Positions 17,746 to 26,173 of a DNA stretch of 64,000 nucleotides are shown here, one piece after another. The position numbers and the translations under genes are program-made. Under the pieces are notes generated by a model. The model saw nothing but the letters and a program-made list of their open reading frames with translations, had not been told where the DNA came from and ran no database searches. Every line of letters begins with the position of its first letter. Position 1 is the stretch's first letter. Source of the stretch: Pedobacter psychroterrae (lineage in GTDB: Bacteria > Bacteroidota > Bacteroidia > Sphingobacteriales > Sphingobacteriaceae); assembly GCF_004331695.1 (NCBI RefSeq), contig NZ_SJSL01000001.1, positions 62,001 through 126,000 of the forward strand, written 5' to 3'.

Positions 17746-18235
17746 CCTGGGCGATGAGCTCTTCTATATTGAGGTTCATGCCATCCGTGGTAATGGCGGC
17801 CTGCTCATAATAGCTAGCCCTTTCAGCAAGTTTATGTTCGATAAAATCAACAATTTCAGCATTATTAAGATCCTTCAGTAAAGGGCGTTTTGCTTTGCCC
17901 TTTTCCAACCTCTGAGCCAGTGCGGCAGGCGACATTTGTATATATACAGACACCCCATTGTTGTTGATCCAATCCATGTTATCAAAGTAGCAAGGTGCCC
18001 CGCCTCCGGTAGCTACCACACAGTTAGTCGGGTAATCATGAGACTTGAGTATCCTGCTTTCCTCCTGTCTGAAGGCTTCTTCACCATTTGCATTAAAATA
18101 TTCACGAATAGAAGTGCCTGCCGTACTTTCAAACAGATGATCAAGATCAATAAAATCATAACTCATCTTTGCTGCCAGTTTCCTGCCGAAAGTACTTTTA
18201 CCGCAACCCATAAACCCAATCAGAAATATCCTCAT
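17732..18235 (-). CDS. aroK: Shikimate kinase
   Basis: A 167-residue P-loop kinase that phosphorylates shikimate at O3 in the aromatic amino acid pathway. Walker A is GFMGCGKST at residues 6-14, substrate-binding DxD-type residues sit in FIDLDHLFE, and VATGGGAPC carries the shikimate-binding glycines. Full length. It overlaps the convergent DoxX gene by 14 bp at the 3' ends and starts 4 bp after the ABC permease gene upstream, so it may be co-transcribed with that gene. Confidence 0.95.
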   Translation of the reverse strand: MRIFLIGFMGCGKSTFGRKLAAKMSYDFIDLDHLFESTAGTSIREYFNANGEEAFRQEESRILKSHDYPTNCVVATGGGAPCYFDNMDWINNNGVSVYIQMSPAALAQRLEKGKAKRPLLKDLNNAEIVDFIEHKLAERASYYEQAAITTDGMNLNIEELIAQVIYR

Positions 18236-18239
18236 TATT

Positions 18240-19295
18240 CTAAACCAATTTTACCCTTGGATCAACAAAGGCATATAATACGTCCACTAAAATATTAATA
18301 ATAACAAATACAAATGCAATAAAAAGTATTGAGCCCATTACTACAGGAAAATCCGACATTTCAAGGGCGGTAACGGTAGTCCGGCCCAGGCCATTGTATC
18401 CAAAAATATACTCCACAAAAAAAGAGCCTGCAAGTAAAGAAGCAAACCATCCGGAAATAGCCGTAATGACAGGATTTAAGGCATTTCTAAGCGCGTGTTT
18501 ATAGATGACCGCATTTTTGCTGAGGCCTTTAGCCCTTGCGGTCCTGATATAATCCTGTGCCAGTACATCAAGCATCGTACTGCGGGTCAATTGAACAATA
18601 ATAGCCAGCGGCCGTAAGCCAAGTGTAAGCATGGGCAGCCATAAATTCTTCCAGGTCATGATTTGCCCTTCAAAGGGATCATAACTGTATAAGCTCCCCG
18701 ACATATTCAATCCTGTATAGTCACTTAACACAAACCCAAAGAGCCATGCGATAATGATACCGGCAAAAAATGATGGGGCAGAAATCCCTAAAATTGCAAA
18801 TGCATTTGCTGCTTTATCGATCCAGGTATCTTTATTCACGGCAGACACTACCCCCAGAAAAATACCGATGATAGTCGCAAAAATAATTGCTGTGAGGGCA
18901 AGAATAAAAGTATTGGGAACTGTCTCGGTTAAAATTAAGGTAACGTCCCGTTTGGTCTGATACGAACGGCGTAAATAAGGCCATTTGAGTGCAAGCACAT
19001 TATCTCCTACCGTAATCAATTTTGCATAACGGTATTTTTCTTTGTCTTCCGGATTATTTCTATGCAAACCCAAAGGAGACAGATCATTCAGGTAAAGCAT
19101 AAACTGAACAGGCCTGGACCGGTCAAGCCCAAATTCTTTACGTACTGCATCGAGGGACTGAACATCAGAGCGTTGCCCTAAGGTCATTCTAGCAGGATCA
19201 CCCGGAAGGACATTAAACAATAAAAATACCACAACAATAACCCCCGCCATTACAGCAAACCCATACATGAATTTCTTTAAGGCGTAGCTAAGCAT
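18240..19295 (-). CDS. ABC transporter permease, DppB/OppB type
   Basis: A 351-residue inner membrane permease of the binding-protein-dependent family for peptides or nickel. The N-terminus VVVFLLFNVLPGDPARMTLG is the classic OppB/DppB start, and the EAA-like loop is seen in RTARAKGLSKNAVIYKHALRNAL. No second permease, ATPase or binding protein is adjacent, so its partners must be elsewhere. It sits between a DoxX/thioredoxin-like gene (2 bp upstream) and aroK (4 bp downstream), suggesting an operon of unrelated functions. Confidence 0.88.
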   Translation of the reverse strand: MLSYALKKFMYGFAVMAGVIVVVFLLFNVLPGDPARMTLGQRSDVQSLDAVRKEFGLDRSRPVQFMLYLNDLSPLGLHRNNPEDKEKYRYAKLITVGDNVLALKWPYLRRSYQTKRDVTLILTETVPNTFILALTAIIFATIIGIFLGVVSAVNKDTWIDKAANAFAILGISAPSFFAGIIIAWLFGFVLSDYTGLNMSGSLYSYDPFEGQIMTWKNLWLPMLTLGLRPLAIIVQLTRSTMLDVLAQDYIRTARAKGLSKNAVIYKHALRNALNPVITAISGWFASLLAGSFFVEYIFGYNGLGRTTVTALEMSDFPVVMGSILFIAFVFVIINILVDVLYAFVDPRVKLV

Positions 19296-19297
19296 GG

Positions 19298-20449
19298 TTA
19301 TTTTGTGAAATACTGTTCGGCAAGTTTATCAAAAGAAGGTACGGCATTATAGTGCCATTTATTGATCACTACCCCGTTTTTAAGCAATAATACGCCTGGA
19401 TTGGCCCTTACCATACTTTTTAATGGCACAGCATCTGCATAAAACACCTCGGTAAACAACTTCATCCGCTTACTGAAGGCATCTGCCTCCTGGGCTGAAT
19501 TGGTAGTCAGCAAGACCGTTCTTATATTGAACTGCTCAGTGGCATTGAGCGCCAGTGCATTCAATTTTGAAATCCCCTCCTCATTTGCCTCATGGAGGCT
19601 GTAAGCCACAATAATCAAATTATAGTATGGATTTTCTATTAATTCTTTCGTGTAGTCCGTTCCAGAGGCGTCACTGATCATCAAATCTTTAATCTTAGGC
19701 TCATAACCCTTTTTAACCAGTTTACTGTCAGGCTGCCCTACAATCTCCCAGTTATCATCCTTCCAAATTTCAGTCTTAAGATAATCTTTGTCATTCATCA
19801 CTTTTGTCTCGCCCGTCTCTTTATTTTTAAGATTATAAATGATGGAGTACTCATCGGGTTTTGCGCCCTCGGGGATCTTCATCAATTCGGGCAGGTTCGC
19901 GCCAACCTTATATGGAAGAAAATCAACAACAGGCAATCTGCTGTAAGTAAGCAGACTGAATGTGATAGATAAAACCAGCACGAAGATAAATAATGCATTT
20001 TGGAGGGTACTATTTGAGGTAATGGGCTGAATACGCTCCCTGTTTTTAAAGAGATAGATGATCAATGCCAACAGCACCAGATCCTTAGAGAAGGACTGCC
20101 ATGGGGTCAAAGGAATCGCATCTCCAAAACAACCACAGGATGTAACCACTTTAAAGGCCGCAGACACAAAAGTGAGGAAGGTAAAGAATATGATCACCAG
20201 CAATAACCCGGTGGTTACCTGCTTCCGCCAAAAACCAAAAAGCAGCAGGGCACCCAGCACAATCTCAAACACACATAGCATAATGGCAATACCGGTAGCC
20301 ATTTCATTGAGAAAAGGGATATGAAATACTTCAAAATATTCCTGTAGCTTATAGCCAAACCCTATCGGGTCATTGGCTTTGATCAGTCCTGAAAAAATGA
20401 AGAGAACACCAACAAATATTCTTGAAAAATTTAGTAAAGCTTTCTTCAT
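19298..20449 (-). CDS. BT_3928-type protein: DoxX membrane domain fused to a thioredoxin-like domain
   Basis: A 383-residue protein. Residues 1-145 contain about four transmembrane segments of the DoxX/MauE type with a TSCGCFGDAIPLTP motif; a further transmembrane segment lies near 150-170. The C-terminal half resembles a thioredoxin fold (NLIIVAYSLHEAN, NPGVLLLKNGVVINKWHY) but has no CxxC, so thiol redox activity there is doubtful. In Bacteroidota this gene commonly follows a DUF1599 gene, as here (8 bp). The function is not established. Confidence 0.82.
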   Translation of the reverse strand: MKKALLNFSRIFVGVLFIFSGLIKANDPIGFGYKLQEYFEVFHIPFLNEMATGIAIMLCVFEIVLGALLLFGFWRKQVTTGLLLVIIFFTFLTFVSAAFKVVTSCGCFGDAIPLTPWQSFSKDLVLLALIIYLFKNRERIQPITSNSTLQNALFIFVLVLSITFSLLTYSRLPVVDFLPYKVGANLPELMKIPEGAKPDEYSIIYNLKNKETGETKVMNDKDYLKTEIWKDDNWEIVGQPDSKLVKKGYEPKIKDLMISDASGTDYTKELIENPYYNLIIVAYSLHEANEEGISKLNALALNATEQFNIRTVLLTTNSAQEADAFSKRMKLFTEVFYADAVPLKSMVRANPGVLLLKNGVVINKWHYNAVPSFDKLAEQYFTK

Positions 20450-20457
20450 ATGCGTAT

Positions 20458-21000
20458 TTATTTTATTCCGAGTTTGATTAATGCAAAGACTGCATAATTG
20501 AGCATGTCCTGGTAATTTGCAGCTACACCTTCAGATGCCAGTGTATGTCCTGCGTTGTCTTCTATTTGTTTTACCCTAAGTATTTTCATTAAAATAAGGT
20601 CCGTAAGCGAGCTGATACGCATATCCCTCCAGGCTTCGCCATAATCATGGTTTTTAGCAGACATGAGTTCTTTGGTCTCTGTTACCTTCGTATCAAAAAG
20701 CATTTCCACCCGCTCCACTTCCAGTTCATTGGTTTCATCCGGCCCAAGATCGAGCTGGATCATTGCGATTACGCAATAATTTACAATTCCAATATATTCA
20801 GAGCTGATGTCTTCAGCTACTTTAGAAACTTTTTTTTCTTCCAGGGTGCGGATGCGCTGTGCTTTTATAAAGATCTGATCAGTAATAGAAGCAGGTCTGA
20901 GGATACGCCATGCCGTCCCATAATCTTTTGTTTTCTTTAAAAAAAGCGATTTGCAAACCGCTATTACCGAATCATATTCTTGTGAAGTGTCTGTTGCCAA
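20458..21000 (-). CDS. DUF1599 protein with two tandem copies of the domain
   Basis: About 180 residues, cytosolic. Two related halves each contain a KDYG/HDYGxAWR motif followed by a SxTDxIxxKxxRxxxIE motif, so this is an internal duplication of the DUF1599 (nucleotide modification associated type) unit. The open frame runs back to a TTG at 21039, but homology begins at TDTSQEYDSV, so a second TTG at 21000 is preferred; no ATG is available nearby. It is the first gene of the minus-strand set DUF1599, BT_3928-type, ABC permease, aroK, and divergent from folP. Function unknown. Confidence 0.75.
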   Translation of the reverse strand: MATDTSQEYDSVIAVCKSLFLKKTKDYGTAWRILRPASITDQIFIKAQRIRTLEEKKVSKVAEDISSEYIGIVNYCVIAMIQLDLGPDETNELEVERVEMLFDTKVTETKELMSAKNHDYGEAWRDMRISSLTDLILMKILRVKQIEDNAGHTLASEGVAANYQDMLNYAVFALIKLGIK

Positions 21001-21073
21001 AACAATTAAAATAATAAATTTATACCTGCTGAATGTCAAAAAAATCCCGGATAAAACCTAATGGTTTTTTATC

Positions 21074-21081
21074 TAAGTTTG
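21074..21081 (+). promoter_or_regulatory. Promoter -7 box of folP
   Basis: TAAGTTTG is a perfect TAnnTTTG element and ends only 10 bases before the folP ATG at 21092, implying a very short or absent 5' leader. No clear TTTG -33 element was found. Confidence 0.55.
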
Positions 21082-21091
21082 CATCTAAACA

Positions 21092-21952
21092 ATGGCTAAA
21101 GATACATTTTTAAACCGAAAGACCACAGTCAACGTAAAAGGAAGGCTGCTAGATTTAAGTGTCCCTACAGTAATGGGGATACTAAATCTTACACCAGATT
21201 CTTTCTACAGCAGCAGCAGAATGGCTACTACTGATGATGCGCTGGCGAGGACAGAAGCATTCCTGAATGAGGGAGCAGCATTTATTGATATTGGTGCCTA
21301 TTCATCAAGGCCTGGTGCAGCAGAAGTCAGTACAGACGAGGAGCTACGGCGACTGATACCAGTTATCGAAGCCATCACTAAAAAGTTACCTGAAGCAGTA
21401 CTTTCCATCGATACTTTCAGGGCAAAAGTAGCGAAAGAAAGTGTGATGGCCGGTGCGCATATCATCAACGACATTGCGGCGGGGGGCCTGGACGAGGCAA
21501 TGTTTGAAACAATTGCCCAATTACAGGTCCCGTATATTCTGATGCATATGAAAGGTTCTCCCCAAACGATGCAGCAGCATGCCAGCTACAGCAATATTGG
21601 ACTGGAAGTAACGGATTATTTCCAGTCAAAAATAGCAGTACTCCGCGCTTTGGGCGTAAAAGACATTATTATTGATCCTGGATTTGGCTTTGCAAAAACA
21701 CCTGCACACAGCTATCAGCTCCTTAATCAGCTGGAAGATCTGCAGATCTTTGAATTGCCGGTTTTAGCAGGGGTTTCGAGAAAATCTATGATTTACAATT
21801 TTTTAGGCATCACCGCACAGGAAGCATTGAACGGCACGACAGTACTGAACACCATTGCCTTATTGAAAGGTGCATCCATTTTGCGCGTTCATGATGTAAA
21901 GGCTGCAACAGAATGCATTGCTTTAGTACAAAAAACCTTAACTTGGCATTAA
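21092..21952 (+). CDS. folP: Dihydropteroate synthase
   Basis: A 286-residue TIM-barrel enzyme condensing p-aminobenzoate with hydroxymethyl-dihydropterin diphosphate in folate synthesis; the sulfonamide target. Signature segments are MGILNLTPDSFY, INDIAAGG, IDPGFGFAK and LAGVSRKSMI. Full length. Its TAA stop shares one base with the ATG of the diadenylate cyclase gene, so the two are translationally coupled. Confidence 0.96.
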   Translation: MAKDTFLNRKTTVNVKGRLLDLSVPTVMGILNLTPDSFYSSSRMATTDDALARTEAFLNEGAAFIDIGAYSSRPGAAEVSTDEELRRLIPVIEAITKKLPEAVLSIDTFRAKVAKESVMAGAHIINDIAAGGLDEAMFETIAQLQVPYILMHMKGSPQTMQQHASYSNIGLEVTDYFQSKIAVLRALGVKDIIIDPGFGFAKTPAHSYQLLNQLEDLQIFELPVLAGVSRKSMIYNFLGITAQEALNGTTVLNTIALLKGASILRVHDVKAATECIALVQKTLTWH

Positions 21953-22743
21953 TGAAGGGCTTGGATTTTGATTTCTTAAAAATAACGATCACCGATGGGA
22001 TAGATATTATACTGGTCGCCCTGATCGTGTACTACATCTACAACCTTATCAAGAATACGCTTGCTGTAAACCTTTTACTAGGAATGGTCATTATCCTGGT
22101 GTTGCACTGGGTAGTGGATGCGCTACATATGGAACTGCTATCAACGATCATTGATCAGTTTATCAATGTTGGCATCATTGCACTCATTGTGATCTTTCAG
22201 CCGGAGATCAGGCGTTTCCTACTTCTTATTGGCAAGAACACCTTTCTTCAGCAGAACAAAGCCTGGTGGGGGTATTTATTTGGAAGCAAGAACATAGAAC
22301 GTGACAACCTGGTCAGGATAAAGCCTATTATTGATGCCTGTAAAAGCATGAAAAAATCACGTACGGGTGCACTGATCGTATTTGTGAAGTTTTATGACGA
22401 CCAGTTGTTTGCCAATAGCTGCGAGCTGATAGATTCCAAGATCTCCAAGCGTTTACTGGAAAGTATCTTTCAGAAATACAGCCCGTTACATGATGGAGCT
22501 GTAGTAATTGCAGAAAATAAAATTAAAAGTGCAAGCTGTATCTTGCCCCTGACAGACAATGACAAACTTCCGCCGCAGTTTGGTCTGCGCCACAGGGCAG
22601 GTATTGGAATATCGGAAACTACCGATGCAGTGGCGGTTATCATTTCTGAAGAAACTGGTGAGATTGCCTATGCCAAACAAGGCCGCGTTCGCATGAATGT
22701 TTCTTTTGGTGAACTGGAAAAGCTGTTAAATAAGGATTTTTAA
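21952..22743 (+). CDS. cdaA: Diadenylate cyclase, CdaA type
   Basis: A 263-residue membrane enzyme making cyclic di-AMP from two ATP. The N-terminal 90 residues hold three hydrophobic segments; the DAC domain contains the catalytic DGA (Asp181) in SPLHDGAVV and the RHR motif at 213-215. The start is taken at the ATG overlapping the folP stop, which gives the homologous beginning LDFDFLKITITDGIDIILVA; a frame extension to 21913 inside folP is unlikely to be used. folP-cdaA pairing is common in Bacteroidota. Confidence 0.95.
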   Translation: MKGLDFDFLKITITDGIDIILVALIVYYIYNLIKNTLAVNLLLGMVIILVLHWVVDALHMELLSTIIDQFINVGIIALIVIFQPEIRRFLLLIGKNTFLQQNKAWWGYLFGSKNIERDNLVRIKPIIDACKSMKKSRTGALIVFVKFYDDQLFANSCELIDSKISKRLLESIFQKYSPLHDGAVVIAENKIKSASCILPLTDNDKLPPQFGLRHRAGIGISETTDAVAVIISEETGEIAYAKQGRVRMNVSFGELEKLLNKDF

Positions 22744-22760
22744 TATATTTACCTCTTAAT

Positions 22761-23555
22761 ATGCCAAGTATAGATCCACAAGACAACATTCTACAGGATG
22801 CTCCTCCTGTAAAAGTTAAGAAATCGAGAAAGAAACTGACCACAACTTTCAATGTGAGCCGTTATTCTTTATCAGGAAAATTGCTGGAAACCTATGCAAA
22901 TGCCCGGGTTGCGGCAGAGGCACTGAACACTTCCCAGCAATACATTTCTATTGCGGCAAGAAATTCAGGCAAAGTACTCACAGCCTGTGGTTACCTATGG
23001 CGAAGAGGCCATGCTACAGAAATAGACATCAAGCCAATCTTGAAAGAAAGGTGGTACGGCCCCTCTCCCCTTGCTAAACAACAACATATCATAGGGCAAT
23101 ACGACCTGGAAGGAAACCTGGTAAATACTTATACCAATACGGTAGAGGCAGGCAAAGCGGTGGGTGTGCATAGAAATGGAATCCGGGATGTAATTAAAGG
23201 CCGTGGAATGACCTATGGCGGATTTATTTGGAGCAAAACGATCAAGAAAAAGATTGAGGTCGACCCTAAGGTCACTGCAAGTAAAGCAAAGATATCACAA
23301 TATGACCTGGATGGCCGATGGATGAGATCTTATAAAAGCTGCCTGGAAGCTGCCAGAGAAACCAATATCGACAACACCAACATACACCTTGCCGTTCACG
23401 GCCAGACTCTTACAGCCGGAGGCTTTCTATGGCATAAAGGCACCAAACTACGCATCAATATAAACGAGCTTCGCAGACATCCGCATTATCCGAAATCCTT
23501 ACTGGAACGGCATATGAAGAAAAAGAGAGCTGCAATAGCTGAAAGCACAAAATAA
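22761..23555 (+). CDS. Protein of three NUMOD1-like DNA-binding repeats, no nuclease domain
   Basis: A 264-residue basic protein. Three repeats lie at about residues 31-83, 109-161 and 177-228, each built as 'xQYDLxGxLxxTYxNxxEAxxxxxxxxxxIxxxxxGxxxTxGGFxWxxG'. This pattern fits NUMOD1, the helix-turn-helix module normally attached to GIY-YIG or HNH homing endonucleases. No catalytic domain is present before, between or after the repeats. It follows cdaA by 17 bp and may share its transcript. It is likely a sequence-specific DNA-binding protein; its target is unknown. Confidence 0.78.
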   Translation: MPSIDPQDNILQDAPPVKVKKSRKKLTTTFNVSRYSLSGKLLETYANARVAAEALNTSQQYISIAARNSGKVLTACGYLWRRGHATEIDIKPILKERWYGPSPLAKQQHIIGQYDLEGNLVNTYTNTVEAGKAVGVHRNGIRDVIKGRGMTYGGFIWSKTIKKKIEVDPKVTASKAKISQYDLDGRWMRSYKSCLEAARETNIDNTNIHLAVHGQTLTAGGFLWHKGTKLRININELRRHPHYPKSLLERHMKKKRAAIAESTK

Positions 23556-23586
23556 AAATGGCCACCTGGGAAGGCAACCATTTTCT
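23555..23586. terminator. Bidirectional terminator-like hairpin between convergent genes
   Basis: AAAATGG (23555-23561) pairs with CCATTTT (23578-23584), with an inner GCC/GGC pairing, giving A- and T-rich flanks usable on either strand. It fills the gap between the NUMOD1 gene and the convergent DUF4965 gene. Confidence 0.6.
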
Positions 23587-26049
23587 TTATTTATTTAGCT
23601 TATCATCCAGTAGCTTAATAAAAAATCCTCCAACCACACTTCTTGCTGTAAAATTCTGACGGCGGGCATCAGTTGTTTCATGCCAGTCACTCAAAGGCAC
23701 CCGGTCTGGGGTCTCTAAGGCATACTTATAAACAGGTGCTATCAATGCTTCAAAATCAGCGCGGTTATCAGCCAGGGTAGCTGTCCAGGTGATCCAGTCA
23801 GACTTTGTATAGGTCTTACGGCTGTCGAGCGGCAGGCCATATTTCAATTGTTTACCCAGGTAGAATTTAACTTCTCTGCTATACACATCCTTTGGAAAAA
23901 GGTCCAGCTTTAATACCTTATCCCAAACCAGGTTATACTTTTGGCTCCAGGTATTTTTGTCATCAAATGTAAGGGCATAGTGGTCGCCTGCATCCGCCAG
24001 CTGCATCCACTTCTTTGCCATATCTTTGGCCATAGCCGTATACTGATCTGCCGTTGCTTTTTCTCCCAGCATATTTGCCATCATGCCATAACCGCCCAGG
24101 GCGACAATGGCCTTTACCGATAAATTCGCATTTCGTGCCAGATGTCCGGCAAAATCGTCGGTTGACAATTGGTTTTCAGGATCCAGTCCTTTTTGCGACA
24201 GGTATTCTGCCCAGATGCTCAATGTCTTCCAGTGTTTTTTAGCATATTCTGCATTACCTTCAGCCTTTGCTATCGCCGCCGCAAGGATTAACATGTTGCC
24301 GGATTCTTCTATAGGCATATCCTCTCCGTAAGTTTGTCCGTTAGCAATCGGATATGTACCCAAATCATGTGCAGCATAAGGCTTTGCCCATTTACCGGAT
24401 TCACTGTAATAGAATATGCCATTCATCATTCCCTTTAAGAGATCAGGATTGTAAATCAAAAACAAAGGTGCTGAAGGATAAGTAATGTCTACGGTACCTA
24501 TCGAACCGTTGCTGAAGTTCTCCTTGGACAAGAACAAGAGTTCGCCTTCGGGACTTTTCACCAGTTTATGTCCAGTAACGGCTTGCCTATAGCCCATCAC
24601 ACAGAGTTTAGCATAAGCCTCTCCTCCACTTGCCAGGGCATCTGCATATAGTTTTTGATCAAACTCTTCACATCTTTTCACGATAGACTGGTAATCCTTG
24701 GCCGCCAGTTCCATCTGGTTTCTCAGATTTTGTTTGCCGTCATTATTCCACCATGGCCTTAGATTTTTGTTGAAGTATTGTACTGCATACAGATCATCAT
24801 ATCCCAACATTATATATACTTCTTTTTCCTTACTGTCAACCTTCCCTATTTGAAGCGAAGTATTTAACAATAAATTTTGTCCGCTCAGCTCTCCGTCACT
24901 TTTTACAGCCGGAGGGTTGTCTAAAAATAATCTCTTAAGGGGAGCTGTTCGCTCCGTTGCGGCCAATGCATGCTTAAACTGGTTTGATACCCCCACGTAC
25001 ATATGCCCCCAATCAATCCGCACATCATCGCCTTTTCGGATCAGCACGGGCTGATCTGTAGTACCTGCCTTCAACATCGAAACCTTTTCGCTCGCAGTTG
25101 TAATAGCGTACACATCCTGAGATGGATTATGAACGGCAATATTCGTTGACGCGCCAAAATAAACCTTTACATCATGAGCAAGGCCATCATTTGACTTCAT
25201 CTTTGTAGAGATGTAAGAGATCGGGCGGGATAAGAGATCCAGGTCTTCCATCAACTGCGGAGAGGTAAATGTAAGCTTCAGGTCTATCTTACCGCAAGTA
25301 AACTGATATATGGTTTGGGTAGCATTGAATGCTACACTTTTCTGTACTGCATCAGTAATAACCATCGCGTCTTTTGCCGGAGGTTCTTCTACCAGTCCGG
25401 CGTCCAAGAACGATGGGCCTCCAGTATTTACTGCATAGATTGCCAATACATTTTTCCCTTTGATCAGGGTTTTACGCACAGACTCATCCAGAGGAATGTA
25501 GACGAACTTACCTTCCAGTTTTGGTTTGGTATAGATTTCTTTTCCATTCAGGTAAACAGTAGCCTTATCATCGTGTCTGATCTGCAGATATAGCTTATTG
25601 CCGCTTAATTTTGTCAATGTAAAGGTTCTTCTGATCCAGATTTCATCCTTCTTCCAGGGTGTTTTTGCTTGCGACGGTTCACTTCCGGCAGGACCTAAAG
25701 CTGTTTTCCATGCCTGATCGCTGAAATTTGTATTGATCCATTCGGCTGCAGGTTTGTCTTCTGTATAGCTTAGTGTCAAAGCCTTCTCATCAGCTGCCGG
25801 TAAGATCGTATTGTATACTTTCTCTGTTTTACCTAGAAAGCTGAAGATCTTTCCGTCTACACTTATCAATCCTGTTAGTGAATGATTGGCACCTGTCCAA
25901 TGCTGGGTGGTACTTGTATTCAGTGAATCGGAGGGCGACCAAATACTGAAATATGGATCATGTGTGATCAGTGGATAAGCAGGTGCTTTTCGCTCCTGCG
26001 CGAAAACTGCAGAACATCCAAATAAAATCAGAGTTAAAATTCTTTTCAT
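23587..26049 (-). CDS. Secreted glutaminase-A-like protein (DUF4965/DUF5127/DUF1793 family)
   Basis: About 820 residues with a signal peptide (MKRILTLILFGCSAVFAQ). The N-terminal part contains a jelly-roll segment (LYLQIRHDDKATVYLNGKEIY) placed inside the DUF5127-like region; the middle and C-terminal parts match DUF4965 and DUF1793, an all-alpha barrel with AAHDLGTYPIANGQTYGEDM and MPIEESGNMLILAAA. Fungal relatives are called glutaminase A, but in Bacteroidota a glycoside-related role is as likely. The start is placed at the ATG at 26049, which gives a proper signal peptide; the frame opens 13 codons earlier. Confidence 0.85.
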   Translation of the reverse strand: MKRILTLILFGCSAVFAQERKAPAYPLITHDPYFSIWSPSDSLNTSTTQHWTGANHSLTGLISVDGKIFSFLGKTEKVYNTILPAADEKALTLSYTEDKPAAEWINTNFSDQAWKTALGPAGSEPSQAKTPWKKDEIWIRRTFTLTKLSGNKLYLQIRHDDKATVYLNGKEIYTKPKLEGKFVYIPLDESVRKTLIKGKNVLAIYAVNTGGPSFLDAGLVEEPPAKDAMVITDAVQKSVAFNATQTIYQFTCGKIDLKLTFTSPQLMEDLDLLSRPISYISTKMKSNDGLAHDVKVYFGASTNIAVHNPSQDVYAITTASEKVSMLKAGTTDQPVLIRKGDDVRIDWGHMYVGVSNQFKHALAATERTAPLKRLFLDNPPAVKSDGELSGQNLLLNTSLQIGKVDSKEKEVYIMLGYDDLYAVQYFNKNLRPWWNNDGKQNLRNQMELAAKDYQSIVKRCEEFDQKLYADALASGGEAYAKLCVMGYRQAVTGHKLVKSPEGELLFLSKENFSNGSIGTVDITYPSAPLFLIYNPDLLKGMMNGIFYYSESGKWAKPYAAHDLGTYPIANGQTYGEDMPIEESGNMLILAAAIAKAEGNAEYAKKHWKTLSIWAEYLSQKGLDPENQLSTDDFAGHLARNANLSVKAIVALGGYGMMANMLGEKATADQYTAMAKDMAKKWMQLADAGDHYALTFDDKNTWSQKYNLVWDKVLKLDLFPKDVYSREVKFYLGKQLKYGLPLDSRKTYTKSDWITWTATLADNRADFEALIAPVYKYALETPDRVPLSDWHETTDARRQNFTARSVVGGFFIKLLDDKLNK

Positions 26050-26173
26050 CTTTGCTAAACCGTTTAAGTATATCCTGCAAAGTAGCAATTTTTAGCTTCT
26101 TAAAAACATCATGAGTACAAAAAGTGTTGTGTCTTATTATTGGTCATGACTTATTTTACCATAAAAATCCCCT

